The notes beneath the pieces are model-generated. The model was not told the DNA's origin, searched no databases, and worked only from the letters and a program-made list of their open reading frames with translations. Below, one piece after another: positions 42,991-52,355 of a stretch of 64,000 nucleotides of DNA. Made by a program: the position numbers and the translations under genes. The stretch is from Phycisphaerae bacterium (lineage in GTDB: Bacteria > Planctomycetota > Phycisphaerae > UBA1845 > PWPN01): assembly GCA_030372985.1 (NCBI GenBank), contig JAUCQB010000119.1, forward strand, positions 1 to 64,000, read 5' to 3'. Position 1 is the first letter of the stretch. Every line of letters begins with the position of its first letter.

Positions 42991-45081
42991 TCATCGCTGC
43001 TCGGCGGCGGCCTTCTTGCGGGCCAGGACGATCTCCTCCTGGATCTCGCGAGGCACTTGCCGATAGCAGCAGAACTCCATGGTGAACGTCCCCTTGCCCT
43101 GCGTGGCCGAGCGGACGTCCGTCGAATAGCCGAACATCTCGGCCAGCGGCACCTCGGCGTTGATCACTGCCACGTTCTGCCGCGGCTCGACGTGGGTGAT
43201 GATGCCCCTTCGGCTGGACAGATCGCCGACCACCGATCCCTGGAACTCGCCCGGCACCTCGACCTCAACCTTGACAATCGGCTCGAGCAGGGCCGGCCGC
43301 GACGCCCGGAAGGCCTCGATGAACGCATCACGGGCACAAATCTGGAAGGCCATGTCCGAGGAATCCACGGTGTGATAGCTGCCGTCTTCGAGCAGCATCT
43401 TCACCCGCACGATCTCGTATCCGGCCACCGGTCCTTTGCCGCGGGCACTCTGGAAGCCTTTGTCGCACGACGGGATGAACTCGGTCGGAATCCGTCCGCA
43501 ACTGACGACGTTCTCGAACTCGTAATCCTTCTCGGCGTTATCCGGCAGGGGGATCAGCTTGCCGATGACGTGGGCGTACTGGCCCGCGCCGCCGGTCTGC
43601 TTGCGGTGCTTATAGTTGAACGAGACTTCCTGCGTCGGGGCCTCGCGGTAGCTGACCTGCGGCCGGCCGACCAGCAGATCGAGCTTGTACTCGCGGCGCA
43701 GACGCTCGATGTAGATGTCCAGATGCAGCTCGCCCATGCCCGAAATCAGCGTTTCGCCGGTCTTCTCGTCGGTTCGCACGTGGAAGGTCGGATCCTCGCG
43801 GCAGAATCGGCCGAGGGCCTTGCTGAGCTTGTCGCGGTCGGCGGTCTTGGCGATGTTGACCGCCAGCGAGATGACCGGCTCGGCCACGAAGATGCTTTCG
43901 AGTGAGCAATTGTGTTCCAGGTCGCAGAGCGTGTCGCCCGAGTTGCAGTCGACGCCCATGAGGGCCACGATGTCGCCGGCGACCGCCCGGTCGATGTCCT
44001 CGCGGTCGTTGGCGTGCATTCGAAGGATTCGCCCGATGCGCTGCTTGCGCTGCGTGCGACTGTTGAGATAGGTCCGGCCTTTCTCGATCGTGCCCTGGTA
44101 GATCCGGGTGTACGTGAGCTGGCCGAAGGGTTCGTCGACGATCTTGAACGCCATGCCGATCGGAGCAGAGTCGGGGTCGGCCGTCAGGGCCACCTCGGCC
44201 CCTTCGTTCTCGTTGTCCTTGGCGTAGGCCATCCGGTCCAGCGGGCTGGGCAGGTACCGGCAGACCGCGTCGAGGACAAGTTGCACGCCCTTGTTCCTGA
44301 ATGCCGAACCGAGCAGGACCGGCGTGATTTCGCGGGCGATGGTTCGCTCGCGGATAATTCGGTGCAGCAGTTCCTCACCGATCGGCTTGTCTTCGAGCAT
44401 GAGCTCCATCAGCTCGTCGCTGTAGAGTGAGAGCGTATCGAGCAGGCCTTGGCGCGCACGGTCGGCGGCGTCAACCAGTTCGGCGGGAATGGGAGCGATG
44501 CGAACCTTCTCGCCCTTCTCGCCGTCGAAGTAAACCGCCTTCATGGCGACCAGGTCGACAACGCCCACATGGTTGCCTTCGAGTCCGATGGGGATCTGCA
44601 GGGCGACCGCTTCAACTCCGAGCTTCTCCTCGATCTCGTTGATCACCCGGGCGGGGTCGGCCCCGACGCGGTCACACTTGTTAATGAAAGCGATTCGCGG
44701 CACGTTGTACCGCTTCATCTGGCGGTCGACGGTCAGCGACTGCGACTGCACACCGCCCACGGCACAGAGCACCAGAATGGCCCCGTCCAGCACGCGCAGC
44801 GACCGCTCGACTTCGATCGTGAAATCCACGTGCCCGGGCGTGTCGATCAGGTTGATGGTCTTGTCGTTCCACTCGACAGTCGTGGCCGCCGAGGTGATGG
44901 TGATGCCGCGCTCCTTCTCGAGCTCCATGTGATCCATGGTGGCCCCGTCTGTGCCGTCCTTGACGTCGCCCATCCGGTGGATGCGCCCGCAGTAGTAGAG
45001 GATTCGCTCGCTGAGGGTCGTCTTGCCCGAGTCGATGTGAGCGGAGATCCCGATATTCCTTAATCTGGCCAGTCGACACAT
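42991..45081 (-). CDS. fusA: Translation elongation factor G, spdEFG/mtEFG-like class
   Basis: A 696-residue, five-domain GTPase. G1 is AHIDSGKTTLSERIL, G2 is in RGITITSAATT, G3 DTPGHVDF and G4 NKCDRVGADP. Domain IV/V features are GAGQYAHVIGKL and MFGYSTDVRSATQGKGTFTM. The P-loop serine (DSGKTT, not DAGKTT) and GRIHRMGDVKDG are shared with mitochondrial EF-G1 and the spdEFG class of spirochaetes, planctomycetes and delta-proteobacteria. In such organisms translocation and ribosome recycling can be split between paralogues, so a second EF-G is likely elsewhere. It is not beside rpsL/rpsG or tuf, which also suggests a paralogue. A terminator-like hairpin follows. Confidence 0.95.
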   Translation of the reverse strand: MCRLARLRNIGISAHIDSGKTTLSERILYYCGRIHRMGDVKDGTDGATMDHMELEKERGITITSAATTVEWNDKTINLIDTPGHVDFTIEVERSLRVLDGAILVLCAVGGVQSQSLTVDRQMKRYNVPRIAFINKCDRVGADPARVINEIEEKLGVEAVALQIPIGLEGNHVGVVDLVAMKAVYFDGEKGEKVRIAPIPAELVDAADRARQGLLDTLSLYSDELMELMLEDKPIGEELLHRIIRERTIAREITPVLLGSAFRNKGVQLVLDAVCRYLPSPLDRMAYAKDNENEGAEVALTADPDSAPIGMAFKIVDEPFGQLTYTRIYQGTIEKGRTYLNSRTQRKQRIGRILRMHANDREDIDRAVAGDIVALMGVDCNSGDTLCDLEHNCSLESIFVAEPVISLAVNIAKTADRDKLSKALGRFCREDPTFHVRTDEKTGETLISGMGELHLDIYIERLRREYKLDLLVGRPQVSYREAPTQEVSFNYKHRKQTGGAGQYAHVIGKLIPLPDNAEKDYEFENVVSCGRIPTEFIPSCDKGFQSARGKGPVAGYEIVRVKMLLEDGSYHTVDSSDMAFQICARDAFIEAFRASRPALLEPIVKVEVEVPGEFQGSVVGDLSSRRGIITHVEPRQNVAVINAEVPLAEMFGYSTDVRSATQGKGTFTMEFCCYRQVPREIQEEIVLARKKAAAEQR

Positions 45082-46149
45082 ACTTGCTTGTCTTTCAATC
45101 CGTTGCTGTCACGTTCTTTGCCTTGTCGTCCCCGCCGCGGTGGGGGTTTACTATTCACCCCCGGTCTGGCGGAATACCCTGCGGCGGACGGGCATTTCAC
45201 CACGTCAATGTTGAGCCTTCCCGAGGGCTCCGTTGGTTTCCTGTCAAAAGGGGGAATCCCGACCGGCGGCCTGAGTCGGCCGCGGTCGCAGGCGGTCGAT
45301 CAGGCAGGCCTGAGTTCGAGAATCACCCTCACGGTGTACTCGATCATGGCATCACCTCTTGCTGCCGCCCTGGTCCGGGGGGTCCGGGCTTCGGGGCGGG
45401 CAGATCGATACAGATAGGGCAGTATATCCTGCCTATTGATACATTTCAAGGACCGGTTCTGCCCGCGCTGGCCGGCCTGGCGCCCCGGGTCCTGCGGGCC
45501 GTGTCTGGACCGGGTACACTGCGGTGCCTGGCATGGGGCGTTTTTCGGACCCCTGACCGGCCTGAAGGGCCATCCGCATGTGCTGGCTGGATCTGGCGGC
45601 ATGGTCTTCCCTGGTTTGATCGGTTAAGCCCAGGTGGAGGAGATGTCCCCAGGCGAGCCTCCGCGCATGAAGGCCTTTCAATGCCTGTCTGATTAAGCTC
45701 CCGGTCGGGACGCTCTGAGGTGAAGAAACCCGGCGATGTGGTCCCGGCTGCGAAGGTGCTCCCTGAAAGCGTGCCGCCGCTGTGGCCCGCTTGTCGCTGA
45801 AGTGCGGTTCTTCGCATCTCCCGTCCTGTGTCAACGGATGGCGCAACCCACGGATGAGCGTGGGGGTCACAATCGGGCACCGATCCTGGCCCTTCACCCT
45901 CCGGTCGGAGCTGCTGCCTCGTTCAAGGGCCGCGATCCGGCAGTGATCGAGATCGAGCTTGGAGGCGTTTTGCGCGCCGCGAACAGCCCATCACAGGCCG
46001 GCCGATGAAGTATTCGCAAAATGAGCACACGGTTATAATGGTGTTCCAGGGGTACCATCTGTTCTGAGGTCGTGTGGCCGTAGCGGGGCGATCTCACGGA
46101 GGCCTCCTCTGGGATTTCTTACGCCGGTTGCAGGACCGGACAGGTCGAC
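45082..46149. other. Long divergent intergenic region
   Basis: 1068 bp between EF-G (leftward) and the efflux adaptor (rightward). The ORFs here are Arg/Pro/Gly-rich shadows with no motif or plausible ribosome-binding site. A GGGGGT/ACCCCC hairpin lies at about 45146-45166. A TATAAT box at 46034-46039 lies 110 bp before the adaptor. The region may hold an RNA or a decayed gene, but I cannot support either. Confidence 0.4.
46034..46039 (+). promoter_or_regulatory. Candidate -10 box for the efflux operon
   Basis: A perfect TATAAT in GGTTATAATGG, 110 bp upstream of the adaptor ATG at 46150. There is no good -35 at the expected spacing. Confidence 0.35.
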
Positions 46150-47478
46150 ATGAAACGAAAAATCATTCTTCTGGTAGTGGTTTTAGGCTTGATCGGCGGC
46201 GGGTCGTTTGGCTACGTGCGCTTTGCCAAGGCAAGGGAGAAGCCCGCTGAAGCCCAGACCGCCAAAGTCGAGCGGGGTGTCATTCAGACCGTCGTGGCCA
46301 GCACCGGCCGCGTCGTGCCCAATCTGGATGTCCAGATCAAGTGCAAGGCCAGCGGCGAGATCATTCAACTCCCCTTCGATGTGAGCGATTCGGTCCAGAA
46401 GGACGAGTTGCTTCTCCAGATCGATCCGATCGACGAAGAACGCATGCTCCAGCAGTCCAAGGCGACGCTCGACGCTTCGCAGGCCAGACTGAAAACGGCC
46501 CAGACCAGCCTGGCAATCGCCCGGCGCGAGCTCGAGACGGAGCGGATGAGGGCCCACGCCAGCCTGAAATCCGCCGGGGCCAACGCCAAAGACGCGAGAG
46601 CCAAGGCCGAGCGAATGAAAGAACTGCTGGCCAAGAAGCTGACCAGCCCGGAAGAGGCCGAGACCGCCGACACCAACGCCGCCAAGCTGGAAGTCGAGCT
46701 GGAACTGGCGAAGATTCGGCTGGAAGAACTCAAGACCCGTGAGGAAGCCCTGGAACTCAAGGTCCAGGACGTCAAGCTGGCCGAGTCCGAGGTCGTTTCC
46801 GATGACTTGAGGTTGAAGATACAGGAGAAGCGCGTGAAAGACACGAAGGTGCTCTCACCCATCGCGGGCGTGGTCTCCGCACGCGACGTCCAGATGGGCC
46901 AGATCATCTCCTCGGGTATCAGCAACGTGGGCGGGGGTACCACCGCGATGGTGGTGTCCGACCTGTCCCGGATATTCGTCCTGGCCTCAGTCGATGAAAG
47001 CGATATCGGGCAGGTCAAGGTGGACCAGCCGGCGACGATCACCGCCGACGCCTTCCCCGGGAAGGAGTTCGAAGGCCAGGTCGTAAGAATCGCGACCCAG
47101 GGTGTGAACCTCAATAACGTGGTGACGTTCGAAGTGAAGATCGAGGTCATCGGCAAGGACAAGTCCCTGCTCAAGCCGGAGATGACCGCGAACGTCGCGA
47201 TTATCACAGCCCGGAAGGAGGACGTCCTTCTGGTGCCGGCCGAGGCGGTGGTCCGGAGGGAACGCCAGCACTGGATCGAGGTGATGAACGGGCCCACCAA
47301 AGAAGAGCGAAAAGTTGAGACCGGGCTGACCGACAACGAGAAAACCGAGATTCTCAGCGGCTTGTCCCAAGGGGAGACGGTGGTTCTGCGGACGGACGCT
47401 CCCGAAAGTCAGTGGAGTGGTCGCCGGACGACGGGTTCGCCCTTCATGGGGCCGCCGATGAGGAGGGGGCCGCGTTGA
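46150..47478 (+). CDS. macA: MacA-like periplasmic adaptor of tripartite efflux pump
   Basis: A 442-residue membrane-fusion protein. One N-terminal TM helix ([19 protein letters not shown]) is followed by the lipoyl half ([20 protein letters not shown]) and a long coiled-coil hairpin (about 95-225, including [20 protein letters not shown]). The second lipoyl half is [20 protein letters not shown], with a beta-barrel and membrane-proximal domain after it. It is the first gene of a four-gene operon with an ATPase, a MacB-type permease and a TolC-type channel. Its last codons contain the AGGAGG site of the next gene. Confidence 0.93.
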   Translation: MKRKIILLVVVLGLIGGGSFGYVRFAKAREKPAEAQTAKVERGVIQTVVASTGRVVPNLDVQIKCKASGEIIQLPFDVSDSVQKDELLLQIDPIDEERMLQQSKATLDASQARLKTAQTSLAIARRELETERMRAHASLKSAGANAKDARAKAERMKELLAKKLTSPEEAETADTNAAKLEVELELAKIRLEELKTREEALELKVQDVKLAESEVVSDDLRLKIQEKRVKDTKVLSPIAGVVSARDVQMGQIISSGISNVGGGTTAMVVSDLSRIFVLASVDESDIGQVKVDQPATITADAFPGKEFEGQVVRIATQGVNLNNVVTFEVKIEVIGKDKSLLKPEMTANVAIITARKEDVLLVPAEAVVRRERQHWIEVMNGPTKEERKVETGLTDNEKTEILSGLSQGETVVLRTDAPESQWSGRRTTGSPFMGPPMRRGPR

Positions 47479-48149
47479 TCATCGAGGCGAGCCATCTGGT
47501 GAAGCACTATCTGGTCGGCGATACCACGGTTCGAGCGCTCGACGGAGTCAGCATGACCGTCGCTCCGGGTGAAATGGTCGCCATATCCGGCCCGTCCGGG
47601 AGCGGTAAGAGCACCCTGATGCATATTCTCGGATGCCTCGATCAGCCGGACAGCGGACAATACATTCTCGCGGGTGAGGATGTGTCGTTGCTGCGGAGAG
47701 ACGCCCTGGCGGACATCCGCAACCGTCGCATCGGCTTCGTGTTCCAGACCTTCAATCTGCTGCCGCGGCTCAGCGCGCTGGAGAACGTCGAGCTCCCGTT
47801 GCTGTATGCCGGCCAGAGCCATGCTCGGGACAAAGCGGCCGAGACGCTGAGAGCCGTCGGCCTGGGCGATCGCATGAACCACAGCCCGAACCAGCTTTCA
47901 GGCGGCCAGCGGCAGCGCGTATCGGTTGCCCGGGCGCTGATCAATGATCCCGCGCTGGTTTTGGCCGATGAGCCCACGGGCAACCTGGATACCAAGACCG
48001 GCGAGGAGATTATGGCCCTGCTGGAGTCGCTGAATGCCGGCGGCCGCACCATTGTGGTCGTTACCCACGATGCCGCGGTCGCCAGGCGGTGCCGTCGGCA
48101 GGTCTGTATCCGCGACGGGCGGATTGTGGAAAACCCTCCTCAGAACTGA
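47475..48149 (+). CDS. MacB-type ABC ATPase (LolD/MacB class), TTG start
   Basis: About 225 residues. Walker A is [13 protein letters not shown], the signature [12 protein letters not shown], Walker [13 protein letters not shown] and the H-loop VVTHD. The ORF track starts at 47412, within macA. The likely start is TTG 47475 ([12 protein letters not shown]), 8 nt after a perfect AGGAGG, overlapping the macA stop by 4 bp (TTGA). The ATPase and permease, fused in E. coli MacB, are separate genes here. Confidence 0.92.
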   Translation: MIIEASHLVKHYLVGDTTVRALDGVSMTVAPGEMVAISGPSGSGKSTLMHILGCLDQPDSGQYILAGEDVSLLRRDALADIRNRRIGFVFQTFNLLPRLSALENVELPLLYAGQSHARDKAAETLRAVGLGDRMNHSPNQLSGGQRQRVSVARALINDPALVLADEPTGNLDTKTGEEIMALLESLNAGGRTIVVVTHDAAVARRCRRQVCIRDGRIVENPPQN

Positions 48150-48160
48150 GAACGCCCGAG

Positions 48161-49366
48161 ATGCTGTTCTGGATCATTGTCAAGCTGTGCCTCAAGAGCC
48201 TCTGGGCCAACAAGCTTCGGTCGTTCCTGGCCATGTTGGGTATCATCATCGGGGTGGCTGCGGTGATTGCCATGCTGGCCATTGGCAACGGGGCCCGCGA
48301 GCAGGTGCTCTCGCGGATCTCGGCGATGGGGACGAACCTGCTGGTCATCACCCCCGGGCACACCGGGTCCCGCGGGGTCACCAGCGGGCATGCCGAGACC
48401 CTCGTGCTCAGCGACGCCGAGGCCATCTGCGAACTTCCCGGCGTGCTGAGGGTCGCTCCCGCGGTTAGCGGTACACAACAGGTCAAATATGCCAACCAGA
48501 ACCAACCGGTACGCGTGGTGGGTACCTCGGCCACCTACCTGCCGATTCGCGATTTCGTCGTGGAGAAGGGCCACGCATTCACTGAGCTGGAGGCGGAACT
48601 CATGGCCCGGGTGGCCATTCTGGGCCCGGCGACGGTGGAGAAGCTGTTCGGGCCCAACGATCCGCTCGGTGAGATGATCAAGATCAAGGGGGTCAATTTC
48701 ACCGTCATCGGCGTGACCAAGGGCAAGGGCGACCAGGGCTGGTTTAACCCGGACGACACGGCCATCGTCCCGTATACCACGGCCATGAAACAGCTCCTTG
48801 GAGTCGACTGCTTGGGTGAAATCGATGTCCAGGTGGTTGAAGGGGGCGACCTGACCGCGGTTCAGGAGTCCATCACAAAACTGCTCCGCAAACGCCATCG
48901 GCTGGAAGAGGGAACCGACGACGATTTCTACGTCCGCAACCAGGCTGACTACATTCAGATGGCTACGCAGTTTAGCCAGACGTTCACCTACCTGCTCGGC
49001 GGGATCGCCAGCGTCTCGTTGCTGGTCGGCGGCATCGGCATCATGAACATCATGCTCGTGACGGTCACGGAGCGCACCCGCGAGATCGGCGTCCGCAAGG
49101 CCATTGGGGCCAGGGAGCGGAGCATTCTGCTGCAGTTTCTCATCGAGACGCTGATCATCAGCGGCCTGGGCGGGGCGCTTGGTGTGGGGCTGGGTCTTGC
49201 GGCATCCAAGGTGATCGGGGCGGTCACGCCCTTCGCAGTGTCGGTTCAGCTGTCAAGCATATTCCTGGCCCTTTCGTTTTCGGGCGCGGTCGGGGTTTTC
49301 TTCGGGTGGTATCCGGCCCGGCGGGCGGCGCTTCTCAACCCGGTGGACGCACTTCGATATGAGTGA
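48161..49366 (+). CDS. macB: MacB/FtsX-type ABC permease
   Basis: A 401-residue permease from MLFWIIVKLCLKSLWANKLR. The first TM (FLAMLGIIIGVAAVIAMLAIG) is followed by a large periplasmic MacB-PCD domain (about 45-270) and three C-terminal TM helices with GGIGIMNIMLVTVTERTREIG, a hallmark of the family, ending LLNPVDALRYE. It works by mechanotransmission and pushes a periplasmic substrate into the TolC channel. It begins 11 bp after the ATPase gene and overlaps the next by 8 bp from the alternative start at 49359. Confidence 0.94.
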   Translation: MLFWIIVKLCLKSLWANKLRSFLAMLGIIIGVAAVIAMLAIGNGAREQVLSRISAMGTNLLVITPGHTGSRGVTSGHAETLVLSDAEAICELPGVLRVAPAVSGTQQVKYANQNQPVRVVGTSATYLPIRDFVVEKGHAFTELEAELMARVAILGPATVEKLFGPNDPLGEMIKIKGVNFTVIGVTKGKGDQGWFNPDDTAIVPYTTAMKQLLGVDCLGEIDVQVVEGGDLTAVQESITKLLRKRHRLEEGTDDDFYVRNQADYIQMATQFSQTFTYLLGGIASVSLLVGGIGIMNIMLVTVTERTREIGVRKAIGARERSILLQFLIETLIISGLGGALGVGLGLAASKVIGAVTPFAVSVQLSSIFLALSFSGAVGVFFGWYPARRAALLNPVDALRYE

Positions 49367-49376
49367 GATCAATCGC

Positions 49377-51029
49377 ATGCAAGGATGGCGGGTCTCGGCG
49401 AAAAGCGCTGTTGTCTGCCTGACGTCGCTGGTCTGCGGGTGCTTGAGCTCCTGCACCTCGATGGACACGACCAGCATTGCCGACTACATCGGCGCGGCTT
49501 CCGCCTCTCCGCAGGCGAGGCGGGCGGCCACGACCCGGCCGGCCAGGCGTGCGGTGGCCACTCGGCCGTCAACTCCGATGGCGCTGACCACCCGGCCGGA
49601 TGGGACGATGCAATTGACCATCACCAGCGCCATCGTGATGGCCCTGGAAAACAACCGGGCGCTGGTCGCCGAGAAACTAAATCCGCAGATCCGGCGAACC
49701 GTCGAGCAACAGGAACTGGCGGCCTTCGATCCGCTGCTGACCGGCCGAGTGAGTTACGGCCGCGAGCGGAGGAACCTGCCGTCCGTTGACGGAGAAAAGG
49801 TGTCTGAAATCACCGATGGTTTCGGCGCCCAGCTTGGTGTCGAGCAGTTCCTTCCGACCGGTACGACCCTGAGGCTGTTTGGCCAGACCGATGTCGTGCA
49901 GGGGGCTTTTCGCGAGGATGATGACTGGGCCTCGCGTGCCGAGCTGACCGCCACGCAGGCGCTGCTGCGAGGGGCGGGCGTGGATGTGAACCTAGTCAGT
50001 CTGCGACAGGCGCGGCTGGACACGCTCTCATCACAGTATGAGTTTCGGGGCTTCGCGCAGGAGCTGGTAGCAGCGGTGGAGGCGACCTATTGGGACTGCG
50101 TCCTCGCCCAGCGGCAGATTGAGATCGTCGAGAACTCGCTGGTGGTGGCCGAGCAGCAATACGAGGAAACGAAGGAGCGGATTCGGGTCGGCCAGCTCGC
50201 CGAAACCGAACTCGCCGCCGCCGAGGCTGAGGTGGCGCTGCGGCGCGAGAATCTGATCAACGCCCGCAGTGCGCTCGATACCACGCGGCTCACGCTGGCC
50301 CGACTGCTCAACCCGCCGGGGGGCCTGACCGGTCATGAGGACATCGTGTTTCAGACGCTGCCGACGGGCGTCGCGACGGAGCCCGATCCCGTCGAGCTGC
50401 ATGTCGAACTGGCCATGCGCATGCGGCCCGACCTGAACCAGGCCCGCCTGCTCGTGCAGCGCGATGAGCTCGAACTGGTCACGACCCGGAACGGCTTGCT
50501 GCCCAGGATGGATCTGTTCATCACCTTCGGCAAGACCGGCTATGCCAGTTCCTTTGGGCAGTCCGTCAGCAACACCGGTGGCGGCAACTACGACGTTCTG
50601 GTGGGGATCAGCGGAGAATACGCCCCCATCAATCGAGAGGCCAGGGCCAGGAACCAGCGGGCCATGCTCTCTCACGAACAGGCCCTCGCGTCACTGGACA
50701 ACCTCGCACAACTGGCCGAGGTCGACGTTCGCGGGGCCTACATCGAGCTGACTCGTTCCCAGGAACAGGTGCGCGCCACCGAAGCCACCCGCCGACTGCA
50801 GGAGGAGAAGCTCCGGGTCGAAACCGAGAAGCTCCGCGTCGGCAAGTCCACGTCCATTCTCGTTGCCGCCGCACAGCGCGATCTGTTGTCCAGCCAGATT
50901 GCCGAGGTCCGCGCCGTCGTCACCAACATCAAGGCGATGATTGAGCTCTACCGCATGGAAGGCTCGCTGCTGGAGCACCGGGCAATCTCCTGCCCCGGCG
51001 CCGAACCGGTTGAGCTGGCCGAGCAGTGA
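49377..51029 (+). CDS. TolC-family outer-membrane efflux lipoprotein
   Basis: About 550 residues from MQGWRVSAKSAVVCLTSL; ATG 49359, overlapping the permease, is the alternative. The signal ends in a Cys-rich lipobox region (LVCGCLSSC). Two TolC/OEP repeats follow, with long helices (LVAAVEATYWDCVLAQRQIEIV and the second RGAYIELTRSQEQVRATEATR), and beta segments such as GLLPRMDLFITFGKTG. It forms the trimeric exit duct of the MacA-MacB pump and could also serve the YbhGFSR-like exporter, which has no channel gene. It is the last gene of the operon. Confidence 0.93.
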   Translation: MQGWRVSAKSAVVCLTSLVCGCLSSCTSMDTTSIADYIGAASASPQARRAATTRPARRAVATRPSTPMALTTRPDGTMQLTITSAIVMALENNRALVAEKLNPQIRRTVEQQELAAFDPLLTGRVSYGRERRNLPSVDGEKVSEITDGFGAQLGVEQFLPTGTTLRLFGQTDVVQGAFREDDDWASRAELTATQALLRGAGVDVNLVSLRQARLDTLSSQYEFRGFAQELVAAVEATYWDCVLAQRQIEIVENSLVVAEQQYEETKERIRVGQLAETELAAAEAEVALRRENLINARSALDTTRLTLARLLNPPGGLTGHEDIVFQTLPTGVATEPDPVELHVELAMRMRPDLNQARLLVQRDELELVTTRNGLLPRMDLFITFGKTGYASSFGQSVSNTGGGNYDVLVGISGEYAPINREARARNQRAMLSHEQALASLDNLAQLAEVDVRGAYIELTRSQEQVRATEATRRLQEEKLRVETEKLRVGKSTSILVAAAQRDLLSSQIAEVRAVVTNIKAMIELYRMEGSLLEHRAISCPGAEPVELAEQ

Positions 51030-51120
51030 AAGCAGCATCCTTATTCCCCTGACGAGACTGCGGGCCCATCCGCCTGCATCTTGCCGCATCTGTTGCTTTG
51101 CGATCACTCGTCCCTCTCGA

Positions 51121-51414
51121 TCAGAACCTCGATCGAACAAAAGACGGGGCCAGATAGGTCGCCAGGACAGCCGCTATGATGAACAGAAGGAATGCTACAG
51201 GATCCCTGCGGACCATTCCCATCGCTGCGAACACCAGCACGACCGGGATGGAAGCCAGCGCGAGCGTCCCGAAGACCATCGTTTGAGCCAGGCCCTCGAA
51301 CTTATGCCCCCCCCAGATCGCCGGGGGGATTGCGATCCAGAACGCAAGCGCGCCCACTACCGCCGCGCAGCAGGCAAACAAAGTCCAAACAGATGGGTGG
51401 TATGGTCTGAGCAT
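51121..51414 (-). CDS. Small membrane protein, unknown function
   Basis: 97-99 residues with about three TM helices (VWTLFACCAAVVGALAFWIA, MVFGTLALASIPVVLVFAA, VAFLLFIIAAVLATYLAP). The GTG start at 51420 or ATG at 51414 are both possible; neither has a strong ribosome-binding site. It is convergent with the TolC-type gene. The clean TM pattern makes it more convincing than the shadow ORFs here, but I know no family. Confidence 0.55.
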   Translation of the reverse strand: MLRPYHPSVWTLFACCAAVVGALAFWIAIPPAIWGGHKFEGLAQTMVFGTLALASIPVVLVFAAMGMVRRDPVAFLLFIIAAVLATYLAPSFVRSRF

Positions 51415-51582
51415 GCCCACTGGCAGCCCTTTCCCTTTGGCAACACCGCACGGGACGCCGGGTGGTGAAGTCCACGGGTGTGGCGATGGTACATCGCACT
51501 TGCCGCAGGCTCCTCGGCAAACGGAGCCAGAATAAGGGATTTCACCGATTCAGGAGCGGTGATGTTCCCCTTTGTTGCCCCG

Positions 51583-52068
51583 TTAGAAGAGCGCCGGTTT
51601 GCCGAGCTTGCGCCGCACGACGGTAATCTGCGGCGCATGCATCATATCGTGGATGCCGATCGTGTTGAACATGGCCCCGACCGTCGGAGCATAGGTCCGC
51701 GCCTCCTCGGGCCCGGGCTTGTCGAGGTCGGTGTCGGGCAGGGCTTCCAAGTGGGCCAAGGTCGCGGCGCGCTGCTCATCGAGCCACTGGAGGTACTGCG
51801 ATTTCTTGTGGAACCTGGCCGGGTCGTCGCAGCCGGCCGTCTCCTTGGCATACGCTTCCGCAAAGCCCTTCGGCAGTGCGGGCATGACGTAGCCCAGCTC
51901 CGTGAGCCCGTTCTCGCAGATGAGCAGGTGGCCGAGCTGCCAGGCCGTGTGGTTTGCCCCGGGCACGGGTCGAACCAGCAAATCGTCGTCGGTAAGGTCC
52001 GCGAGGTATGACTTCAGAACGGAATGACACAACTCGAGCGAATGCTTGATCACATCTTTGGCGGTCAT
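51583..52068 (-). CDS. DinB/YfiT-like protein
   Basis: A 161-residue four-helix-bundle protein of the DinB superfamily. The N-terminal helix is MTAKDVIKHSLELCHSVLK, and TAWQLGHLLICENG carries the first metal-ligand-type His. The last helix with IHDMMHAPQI carries the others. Members include mycothiol- or bacillithiol-dependent metal enzymes and many of unknown role. AGGAG stands 8 nt before the ATG. It is monocistronic; the function is not known. Confidence 0.85.
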   Translation of the reverse strand: MTAKDVIKHSLELCHSVLKSYLADLTDDDLLVRPVPGANHTAWQLGHLLICENGLTELGYVMPALPKGFAEAYAKETAGCDDPARFHKKSQYLQWLDEQRAATLAHLEALPDTDLDKPGPEEARTYAPTVGAMFNTIGIHDMMHAPQITVVRRKLGKPALF

Positions 52069-52355
52069 TTCAGCGTCTCCTGAGGGTGCTCCTCTTCTCG
52101 GTGAATTGCGATTCCACGTCTTTCGTGGCCGGCCCTGTTATTGTACACGATGCTTGCGGTGCAGGGCCACTCGACCTGATGTTCCGTCAGGAAGAGGGGT
52201 TTAGCAAGGGATGGCGGTGATCAGGCCGCCTTGGGAGCCCACCATGCGGCCCGTGGGTCGCTGCAGAGCAGACAGCAAAGGCTTGCCAGGCGGTGTGCAT
52301 TCTTCGCCGTCCAGCGAGCCACGTTGCGTCTGAGCCACCGCCCGACCAACAGCGA

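Noticed and set aside
45433-45897. Possible small genes in the 45.1-46.1 kb gap
   Set aside because: Three overlapping frames of similar Arg/Pro-rich composition and no ribosome-binding site; none is better than chance.
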